11,385 nt of DNA from Chloroflexota bacterium (GTDB taxonomy: Bacteria > Chloroflexota > UBA6077 > CF-72). Shown here piece by piece: positions 6,280 to 11,385 of the stretch. Under the pieces are notes generated by a model that saw only the letters and a program-made list of their open reading frames with translations, ran no database searches and was not told where the DNA came from. Made by a program: the position numbers and the translations under genes. Positions within the stretch are counted from its first letter, which is position 1. Every line of letters begins with the position of its first letter. The stretch is taken from assembly GCA_019247135.1 (NCBI GenBank), contig JAFAPL010000778.1, forward strand, positions 1 to 11,385, given 5' to 3'.

Positions 6280-6447
6280 CAGAATGCCCCCAGTAAATCC
6301 TGCGACCTTGTTTGTACAAGTCATCCACTCGGTGAAGGATGCCACTTGTTTGTCCGTATCAAGCTCGGCGGTTGTTACCATAAAGTGGCCGCCGCCGAGA
6401 TCCACGCGGCGAGGTGAGATCGTCAGGACCGTCACGGGTACCCCCAC
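5902..6447 (-). CDS. unknown protein, beta-rich, C-terminal hydrophobic helix
   Basis: This is a 181-residue protein of no family I recognise. Residues 20-135 alternate short polar and hydrophobic stretches (GGILLTYFDDNNNVIGNSGVQ, HRTITWNDQVPAGVHSFVLSQF), as in a beta-sandwich. The tail holds NQQWCDANPDLCGV, with a cysteine pair that could form a disulfide, then VGVIAGLAIEIYLLTL, a possible membrane or buried helix. There is no signal peptide. GTG at 6447 is the first start in frame; no ribosome binding site is seen, and GTG at 6435 or ATG at 6382 are alternatives. GC content is visibly lower than in the flanking genes, as in the gene at 8499, suggesting transfer from another source. A good promoter lies directly upstream. 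Confidence 0.6.
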   Translation of the reverse strand: MGVPVTVLTISPRRVDLGGGHFMVTTAELDTDKQVASFTEWMTCTNKVAGFTGGILLTYFDDNNNVIGNSGVQQNGIGQAPLFGAGHRTITWNDQVPAGVHSFVLSQFHDPHNRLGGTLVDIGEAFLTFAEATLTVGFTGTLSNPLNQQWCDANPDLCGVMDAVGVIAGLAIEIYLLTLKY

Positions 6448-6474
6448 TACAGACGTAATGCTTAAGTGTCAGCG

Positions 6475-6503
6475 CTCATATCACAGCACATGCGTTTAGT
6501 CAA
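6475..6503 (-). promoter_or_regulatory. promoter candidate of the 5902-6447 gene
   Basis: On the minus strand, TTGACT (5 of 6 to the -35 consensus) is followed after exactly 17 bases by TATGAG (4 of 6 to -10). Transcription would start near 6468, about 20 bases before GTG 6447. The -35 box is only 9 bp from the target duplication of the insertion sequence. Confidence 0.5.
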
Positions 6504-6511
6504 TATCGCGA

Positions 6512-6519
6512 TCGGAATC
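6512..6519. repeat. target site duplication, left copy
   Basis: TCGGAATC abuts the left inverted repeat of the insertion sequence and recurs at 8032-8039 abutting the right one. Depending on whether a terminal C/G belongs to the element, the duplication is 7 or 8 bp. Confidence 0.75.
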
Positions 6520-6542
6520 GGGTGTACTAGAAATGGTCCCTG
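6520..6542 (+). repeat. left inverted repeat of the insertion sequence
   Basis: It runs from GGGTGTA to TCCCTG and pairs with 8007-8030, with mismatches in the central part. Confidence 0.75.
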
Positions 6543-8004
6543 TGGCTTCCGGGTGGGTTGGTCGGCCGGATAGGCTGCAGCCATCTCACGCAAGGGACCG
6601 CCGCGAAGCAAGCACGACGGTCCGAACGGAGGAGTCGTTGGATACCGACCTCCGCGAGCAGATGCTCGCATCCGCAACTGACGCGGTCAATGCCCTGTGC
6701 ACGTGGGCGCACGACAAGCCGATAGCTGATTTCGGTGCACGCGAGGAACGCGTGCTGGAGTTGGGCGCCAGGTGCTGGCCACGTGGCTGGGGCAGTTGGC
6801 CAGCGTCGCTGGGCTACGCTGCCCGGCGTGTCCGAAGTGCGTTGTTCACTCGCTGAAAGCCGCACGCCGGCGGCGGACACCACGCACCGTCAACAGTCGG
6901 TGTGGAACAGTCCACATTCCGCGCGTGCGACTGACCTGGCCGCGGGTGTGGGCACACTTGGCTGCCGCTCAGTTCGGTGTTGGGCATAGCCGCTAAACAG
7001 CGGACCAGCAGTGGGCTGCAACAGTGGGAAGCCATGTTGGGCGGCTTGACCACGTTCGCTGAAGCGGCCCAGCTGCTTGAAACGCTGGCGGGAGTGGATG
7101 CCGGCATTGAGACGCTGCGCACGCATGCGAAGCCGCCGGTAGCGAGCTCGAAGGCGAGCAGCGCGCCGCGAGAGCACAGGTTGAGGCCACCCAAGAACCG
7201 CCAGCGAACTATGCGCCAGTCGAGGATGGCCAGACCCTGGTGGTGGAGACCGATGGTGTGATGGCGCGCTATCGCGATCGTCATCTCGATGGCACCTTGA
7301 TCGAAGGTGATTGGCACGAGATCAAGTTGGGCCTGGTGGGCGGTTGGCAAGACGGACAACTGGAAGATGCGAGCTACGTCGCGGCACGCGAAACGGCCAG
7401 CCAATTTGCGCCACGGCTCGGGACTGAGGCTGCGCGGCGCGGCGCGCTGGACGTCGCTGGCTGGCGCGGGCTGGGCACCGACGGTGGTGGTCAGGAGGCC
7501 ATCCTGCGGCGGGTCCTGGTGCTGGGCGATGGCGCGAAATGGATCTGGGAGCATGTAGCCACCACGTTTGGCAGCGAGCGGGTGGAAATCCTGGATTGGT
7601 GCCACTGCTGCCAACACCACTGGGCTGTCGGCAATGCGGTCCACGCTGCTGAAGCACCGCAGGCTGAAGCATGGGTGGAGCATGCCAAGGAGGTCATCTG
7701 GCAGGACGGCCCGGACGCTTTGCTCCAATTCCTGGCGAGCTGTCGCGCTCACTCCGAGCAGGCTGCCAAGATACTCGAAACAGAACGCGGCTATTTCCGC
7801 ACCAATGCGGAGCGGATGCGCTACCCGACGTACCGTGATCAGGGCCTACCTGTCGGCTCCGGCGCCGTGGAGTTAGCCGCCAAACATCTGGTCCAACACC
7901 GCATGAAGCGCGCCGGCATGCGCTGGAGCGAACTCGGCGCCCGCGCGATCCTCCACTTGCGCTGCGCCCTGCTCAACCATGGCCTCCTCAAGCAAGCCGC
8001 CTGA
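6533..8004 (+). pseudogene. ISKra4-family transposase with three frameshifts
   Basis: The coding signal runs through four pieces. First is TDLREQMLASATDAVNAL, then a shift at about 6768-6771 into LATWLGQLASVAGLRCPACP. A second shift at about 6944-6947 leads to CGHTWLPLSSVLGIAAKQR, and a third at about 7127-7131 to EAAGSELEGEQRAA and the long C-terminal frame to TGA 8004. The zinc-binding CPAC and CGH pieces and the end YRDQGLPVGSGAVELAAKH, HRMKRAGMRWSELGARAIL are typical of ISKra4 transposases. Probable DDE residues are in VVETDGV, LGDGAKWIWE and GSGAVE. The shifts look like deletion, insertion, deletion of single bases. A 254-residue C-terminal product from GTG 7240 could still be made but would lack the N-terminal zinc region. 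A tryptophan replaces an expected cysteine in LTWPR. Confidence 0.85.
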
Positions 8005-8006
8005 GT

Positions 8007-8030
8007 CAGGGACTAAAGTCGGTTACACCC
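8007..8030 (-). repeat. right inverted repeat of the insertion sequence
   Basis: It begins CAGGGACTAAAGTCGG three bases after the transposase stop and ends GTTACACCC, pairing with 6520-6542. Confidence 0.75.
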
Positions 8031-8031
8031 G

Positions 8032-8039
8032 TCGGAATC
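8032..8039. repeat. target site duplication, right copy
   Basis: TCGGAATC is identical to 6512-6519. Confidence 0.75.
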
Positions 8040-8498
8040 TAAAAACACAAATCTTGGACGTCAGCCGCTGTCACCGTTCACTCTATTCGCACCTGAGCTA
8101 CGCGAGTCCCTTTAGTCCTCCCTACGCGAAATCGGGGCCTGGGCTCGTCCGGGCAGTACATCGTCCAATTTCGATGCTGGCCACTTGCCGAGCCCGTATA
8201 TAGGACTGCGCGTCCTGGACAGTGCGGTGAGAGCGTCCGTCCTCCACTCCCCTGGCACCACCAACCCATCAATTACCGCACTTACTGCAAAGGGTAAAAA
8301 AAGGTAAGACCGAAATCGTCCAACTAATGAGGAGATAGTAGACTCCATTGCTTTCTTGGTTCAAAGGCCCTCGGACTTTGTACGTGAATCCCGCGCTTGT
8401 TTGCGTGTCGTCCCACATTTGCGTCAATGGTACATCCAGCTATTATACCGGCGGGGTCCGTACTAGAGCGCTAGCGTAGTGGACGAGGATGTAAATCA
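8040..8498. other. long leader region between the insertion sequence and the plus-strand unknown gene
   Basis: These roughly 460 bases have lower GC. The minus strand holds overlapping short frames in different phases. The best protein-like one is 8269-8418 (49 codons from ATG, containing GFTYKVRGPLNQESNGVYYL), which looks like a piece of a larger beta-rich protein but is closed by TAG just upstream and has no clear ribosome binding site. A different minus-strand frame, 8112-8348 (78 codons), is also open. I treat the stretch as a probable gene remnant plus the regulatory region of the gene at 8499. Confidence 0.35.
8419..8446 (+). promoter_or_regulatory. promoter candidate of the 8499-9122 gene
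   Basis: TTGCGT at 8419-8424, a 16-base spacer, and TATTAT at 8441-8446 (5 of 6 to the -10 consensus). Transcription would begin near 8453, leaving a leader of about 46 bases before ATG 8499. Confidence 0.4.
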
Positions 8499-9122
8499 AT
8501 GGCTAATCAAGAACCGATATCGTTCGACTGGCGTGAAAACAATCTCGCAATCAGTGTTGAGCTACTGAGCTGTAATCAATCACTTGAGGCCACGGCACGA
8601 GTCCTGAAGTCTCTCGAACCGGTTTCGTATCCGATATCGGGTGTTAGTCAACTGCGCTGGAGAGATTCGCAGCCAGTAGCTCTCAATGAGTTGACAGCTT
8701 TGTTGCCAACTCAATGTTTTCCGATTGTGAATCGTTCGGAACTTATATCGAAGCTGACGATGGCATTTGAACGCCAACGCATGTCTCAATTGCCTGCTTC
8801 AGCGCAGCCAGAACATCTTGTAGCAACGGCCGACGTGGAACTCCGGCCGCAAGCAACGGTTGGAGGCATGCTGTCAGCCGGCGATTGGACCAAAGTGCTT
8901 TGGGGCTGGGGAAGTTATTCCGTAACTTACTCCGTGTCCCTGACCGCGAGCGTGGCAGGCGCCTTCCGTTGCTACACTGCCCCTGTTCCATGGCCAGTGT
9001 CGACGGGCACGATCCCAGCGCATGGATCGACTGAATTGACCCATGAGGTCATCGGGTACGGCGATGTTTGGCTGTACTGTCCTGTCAATACGGACTACAT
9101 CTTGGCGACTGTTGGACCCTAG
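8499..9122 (+). CDS. unknown two-part protein, 207 residues
   Basis: The start is well supported: GAGGA lies about 10 bases ahead of ATG 8499. The product has no signal peptide or membrane segment. Residues 1-105 are mixed alpha/beta (ISFDWRENNLAISVELLSC, then VALNELTALLPTQCFPI, then a helical SELISKLTMAFERQRM). Residues 110-207 are beta-rich and aromatic (KVLWGWGSYSVTYSVSLTAS, FRCYTAPVPWP, GYGDVWLYCPVNTDYIL), as in a small binding or toxin-like beta domain. I do not recognise either part. Codon use is much less GC-biased than in the par and ArdC genes and resembles the gene at 5902-6447, from which it is divergent once the insertion sequence is removed. The two may have come together as a cargo module; function is unknown. 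Confidence 0.7.
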   Translation: MANQEPISFDWRENNLAISVELLSCNQSLEATARVLKSLEPVSYPISGVSQLRWRDSQPVALNELTALLPTQCFPIVNRSELISKLTMAFERQRMSQLPASAQPEHLVATADVELRPQATVGGMLSAGDWTKVLWGWGSYSVTYSVSLTASVAGAFRCYTAPVPWPVSTGTIPAHGSTELTHEVIGYGDVWLYCPVNTDYILATVGP

Positions 9123-9156
9123 CGAAGCGAGGCCCCTCGATGGGCGTGGCTAAGTA

Positions 9157-9184
9157 CACCGTTCCCTAAATAGGGAATCCGGTG
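9157..9184. repeat. 28-bp interrupted palindrome after the unknown gene
   Basis: CACCG-TTCCCTA and TAGGGAA-TC-CGGTG are complementary arms around a central AA, giving 12 paired bases per arm with a two-base bulge (TC). It sits 35 bases after the stop at 9122, near where the lower-GC segment ends. There is no T-run, so it looks more like an operator or recombination site than an intrinsic terminator. Confidence 0.55.
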
Positions 9185-9219
9185 CCAGGCTGCCGTAGCG
9201 GAGGCTGATCGGATCAGTG

Positions 9220-9369
9220 TCAAGCATTGATTTCCTGGAGACGGCGCTCCAGATCCAGATCTTCGCCTGCGGACCAACGCCAGCAAGCGGCTGCATGTAC
9301 GCGACAACGCCCTGTACCTGGTCTTCAAGCTGGCGGCAGGGCGACACTCTGGAAGTCAGGCACGTCCAT
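9220..9369 (-). pseudogene. small broken frame downstream of the recombinase
   Basis: ATG at 9369 has a textbook GGAGG 8 bases upstream, overlapping the end of the recombinase frame. It reads MDVPDFQSVALPPA and stops at 9325. Further on in the same phase, EDLDLERRLQEINA ends at TGA 9220-9222, and the adjacent phase between them reads RQLEDQVQGVVAYM. The pieces would make one helical protein of about 50 residues if two single-base indels were repaired. A 14-residue leader peptide, or chance, are alternatives. Confidence 0.3.
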
Positions 9370-9384
9370 CGTGGACGCCTCCAA

Positions 9385-9952
9385 TCACAGGCGGATAGGC
9401 ACGGCCGCGGCCGGATTGTTGAGGGCTTTGTCCACGACGCGCGCGTAGCGCGCCGTGGTGCGCGGGTCGACATGGCCAACCATGTCCTGCACTGCGCGCA
9501 GATCGTGAGTGTACTTGTACGCAAGGGTGGCGCCCGTATGCCGCAGCGCGCTGGTTGGAGAGCCCCGAACGCTTGAGGTCGAGCCGCCGCAAGTGGCCGT
9601 CGACGATCTTGCGCACGCCGCGGCGGCGCCAGCTTATCCACGCCTCCTTCTGGGACAACGGCGGCCCGGCCAGCGGCGTCAAGCGTACGATCTCGGCACG
9701 CTGGCGGGCACGCGCCTCTATCCGGTACGCCTCCAGTGCCTGGCGCAGCGTCTCGGGCTCGAAGCGCTCGGTCTTCTGCTCGAGCGCCACCAACTCGCGG
9801 AACTTGCGGTCGCTGTAGTCGTCCACCTCCCAGCCCAGCGCCTCACAGACGCGCGGCAAGTTCCAGTCGCGCCCGACGCGCAGCAGCCCCTCGCGCAGCT
9901 CCGCCAGGCTCATGCTGTGTGCCGAGTACGGTAGAAGCGGCCTGTCGCTCAT
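9385..9952 (-). pseudogene. tyrosine recombinase fragment, chimeric and frameshifted
   Basis: The last 95 or so residues are the catalytic half of a tyrosine recombinase (phage-integrase family). RGVRKIVDGHLRRLDLKRSGLS is followed, after a one-base shift at about 9553-9557, by SALRHTGATLAYKYTHDLRA, VQDMVGHVDPRTTARYARVV and a stop at 9385. The second catalytic arginine (ALRHT), the late histidine (VGHVD) and the nucleophilic tyrosine (ARYAR) are present. The shift falls where the box II histidine should be. The first catalytic arginine and lysine, with the whole core-binding domain, are missing: the frame starts at ATG 9952 (GGGGAG upstream) with about 110 helical residues (LREGLLRVGRDWNLPRVCE, YSDRKFRELVALEQKTERF) that I do not recognise. 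This looks like a deletion fusion and should be inactive. It may once have integrated the element. Confidence 0.7.
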
Positions 9953-10322
9953 GTGTCAACTCCCCGTTGAACGCCGCCGATCGGCGGCCCAGGCGGATGA
10001 TCAGATTAGCTGACCGGACGAGGCCTGGAGCGACCGGAGCGCGCACAACTCTTCGGTGTGTCTACGTCGAGGCGCGCGCCTATTGTCGGCGAGCCACAAG
10101 GACTCCTGGTGCAAACCGTCGCCGCCGGAGGCCGACCGCCACGCTGTGTTCGAGTTGACCCCGCTCAGCACGGACGCGCCATGACGACATGCTGACGCCC
10201 GGCGCGGCGCCCAAGGCAGCGCGCCCGGTGCTGGAACTTGGCAGTCGAACCTTAGCGACGAAAATTGTTCCGTGGCTATCGGAAACCCGTATTGCACCAG
10301 CGTGAGCCGCAGCTAGCCCAGC
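9953..10322. other. intergenic stretch upstream of the recombinase frame
   Basis: These roughly 370 GC-rich bases lie between the helicase-nuclease stop and the recombinase-frame start. I see no gene with a start signal. The only clear structure is the perfect palindrome at 9973-9988. Confidence 0.35.
9973..9988. repeat. perfect 16-bp palindrome upstream of the recombinase frame
   Basis: GCCGCCGATCGGCGGC is its own reverse complement and ends 20 bases upstream of ATG 9952. It could bind a dimeric regulator of that gene. Confidence 0.55.
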
Positions 10323-11245
10323 CTAGAGGCGAACATCGGACGCTAGCCCGTAGCGCCTCGTATTACGACATCGCGGATAGCGACTGCACCCATAGAACTT
10401 GCCGAACCTACCGTTGCGTAGAACCCAGCGGCCGCCGCAGGAGCAATTCGCGGCGCTGACGGAAACCTTCGGCTGTTTGCCTGTTGGTGCAGGTTGCGGC
10501 CGAGCGTCAAGCTTGTCGCGCAACTTACGGGTGGGAGCGCCGCCGGGCACTGCCGAGGCCGTCAAGTCGGGCGAGGGGAGTGTTGGTGTAGTCCGCTGCG
10601 ATCGTGGTGGCTGGTTGTCGAGAAGATTGGCGATGGCCTCAAGGTGGCCGTCGGCGTTGGTACGCCATGTTGACAAGGGGATGCGATAGATTGCCCAGCC
10701 GGCCCTTCGCAGGACGACATGGCGTTGGATGTCGTCGGTCGTGTAACTGCCATCGGCACGAAAATGACTCGGGTGGCCGTCGCACTCGACGGCCACTGAC
10801 TCATGCCGCTGCTAACAACCAGGTCGATTTTGTAGCCGCACGAGGGATAGTGGCTGATGACCCGGTAGCCACGATCGCGCAGGCGACCCGCAATGTCCTC
10901 CTCGAATCGCGAATCGAATGTGTCCAACAATGCCTCGAAATCGGGCGTTGCTTCGGCGTGCAGCAGAAACTTCTTAAAGTAGCGCTGCTCGCCAGACGGA
11001 AGTTGGTCCGGCTTCACGGAGGTGACGCACACGAGCCGCTCTGCGGCACGGGTGATGGCAACGTTGAACACATTCGGATCTTCGAGAAAACGAAGACTCA
11101 TCGGATTGAAGTCCGCGTCGATGACCGTAGACAGCACGACGACGTCACGTTGATCGCCTTGCAGGCTATGCGCAGTGCCGCAAGTAATCTTGTGGCGAGC
11201 GATGTCGCTTGACGTGAACGTCTCGGCCACCGCCTTGGCTAAGAC
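10323..11245 (-). pseudogene. C-terminal part of a helicase-nuclease with zinc finger
   Basis: About 305 residues remain of a large protein. First comes the end of a superfamily 1 (Upf1/Dna2-like) helicase: CGTAHSLQGDQRDVVVLSTV (motif V region) and FNVAITRAAERLVCVTS (motif VI). Then a PD-(D/E)xK-type nuclease: RFEEDIAGRLRDRGYRV, CGYKIDLVV and VAVECDGHPSHF. Last, a topoisomerase-type four-cysteine finger, CSCGGRW through FYGCSRYPRCRNTR. This order is known in bacterial helicase-nucleases linked to defence or to mobile elements. A one-base shift at about 10795-10805 splits the nuclease site between its D and ExD residues. Upstream of about 11245 the helicase sequence stops and a different gene end begins, so the ATPase motifs are lost. 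It cannot be active as read. Confidence 0.75.
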
Positions 11246-11385
11246 CAGAGTTCCGGAATTGCCGGGCCCGGTGTCAGGCTACATTAGCCAGGGGCGTGAC
11301 GAGTTCTGGTTGTAGGAGTGGATCGCGCAGACGACGCTCCAGGTCCTGTCTGGTGAAACGCCAGGCAAACGGCTTACCGAGGGCG
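11240..11385 (-). mobile_element. probable IS630-type element end at the window edge
   Basis: A frame enters from the right edge and ends at 11274 in sequence resembling an IS630 transposase tail. About 30 bases further on, helicase coding begins abruptly at LAKAVAETF. IS630 elements insert at TA, and a TA occurs at 11240-11241 at the apparent junction. Only one end is in view, so the inverted repeat and duplication cannot be tested here. Confidence 0.4.
11274..11385 (-). CDS. C-terminal end of a transposase, likely IS630 family
   Basis: The last 36 residues of a gene that begins outside the window: ALGKPFAWRFTRQDLERRLR, then DPLLQPELVTPLANVA and a TGA. Many IS630-family transposases end in a KPFxWxFTRxDLxxLL motif just before the stop, which this matches. 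With so little sequence the family call is tentative. It sits upstream of, and in the same direction as, the truncated helicase-nuclease, consistent with an insertion into that gene. Confidence 0.45.
   Translation of the reverse strand, partial: ALGKPFAWRFTRQDLERRLRDPLLQPELVTPLANVA

Larger units (their letters stand above)
6520..8031 (+). mobile_element. ISKra4-family insertion sequence, about 1.51 kb
   Basis: Both ends can be read. The left end at 6520-6542 begins GGGTGTACTAG and continues to GGTCCCTG. The reverse complement of the right end (8007-8030) begins GGGTGTAACCG and ends AGTCCCTG. The copies share the outer GGGTGTA and the inner GTCCCTG, with a diverged middle. TCGGAATC flanks both sides, so the element arrived by transposition and its flanks have not since recombined. 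The single transposase gene is frameshifted, so the copy is probably immobile unless helped in trans. It interrupts the space between two divergent lower-GC genes. Confidence 0.85.

Noticed and set aside
6814..7752. 312-codon minus-strand frame through the insertion sequence
   Set aside because: It is antisense to a clearly recognisable ISKra4 transposase.
9128..9139. CGAGG-CC-CCTCG hairpin after the stop at 9122 as a terminator
   Set aside because: The two-base loop is too tight, the stem is short and no T-run follows.
9736..10158. 140-codon plus-strand frame
   Set aside because: It is an arginine- and alanine-rich shadow of the recombinase frame and its upstream region, with no start signal.
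1..11385. CRISPR array
   Set aside because: No regularly spaced direct repeat of 20-40 bases is visible anywhere in the window.

Overview
The window is an accessory region from a GC-rich bacterium. GTG and TTG starts are common. I could not fix the taxon from sequence alone: the ArdC-like protease, the GIY-YIG protein and the ISKra4 element occur in several high-GC lineages, including Actinomycetota, Chloroflexota and some Proteobacteria. There are no rRNA or tRNA genes and no housekeeping genes. The content (partition genes, an anti-restriction protein, a recombinase fragment, insertion sequences, a cut-down helicase-nuclease) points to a plasmid or an integrated mobile element, or what is left of one.

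Left part (about 1-4250), intact genes. A long plus-strand gene ends in a ScpB-like (chromosome condensation) domain. It converges on a minus-strand partition operon: a small ParA ATPase started at TTG, overlapping by 8 bases a 75-residue ribbon-helix-helix partner. The arrangement resembles ParF/ParG type Ib systems. A repeated TTCAYGAAAG motif sits on both sides of this operon and inside it, and TGACGTGCYGCC occurs twice upstream of parA; these are candidate centromere or operator sites. Upstream of parA, also on the minus strand, are a small GIY-YIG protein and an ArdC-like anti-restriction protein with an HELGH zinc site.

Middle part (about 4600-5900). A good promoter candidate leads into four tightly packed plus-strand genes: a frameshifted TPR-like gene, two small proteins of unknown function, and the start of a ribbon-helix-helix-like protein whose reading frame runs into the antisense of the next gene. 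The operon looks cut at about 5900.

Lower-GC island (about 5900-9190). Two unrecognised genes point away from each other (5902-6447 minus, 8499-9122 plus), each with a recognisable promoter candidate. An ISKra4-family insertion sequence (about 6520-8031) sits between them. Both inverted repeats and a 7-8 bp target duplication are visible, but its transposase has three frameshifts. The insertion lies about 9 bp behind the -35 box of the minus-strand gene. This pair is the best candidate for undescribed cargo.

Right part (about 9190-11385), decayed mobile-element genes on the minus strand. A chimeric, frameshifted open frame ends in the catalytic half of a tyrosine recombinase. Beyond it is the C-terminal third of a superfamily 1 helicase fused to a PD-(D/E)xK-type nuclease and a topoisomerase-type zinc finger. 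This gene is frameshifted and is cut on its upstream side by what looks like the 3' end of an IS630-type transposase at the window edge. Frameshifts are frequent right of 4650 and absent from the recognisable genes left of it, which suggests uneven decay, although assembly error has to be excluded.
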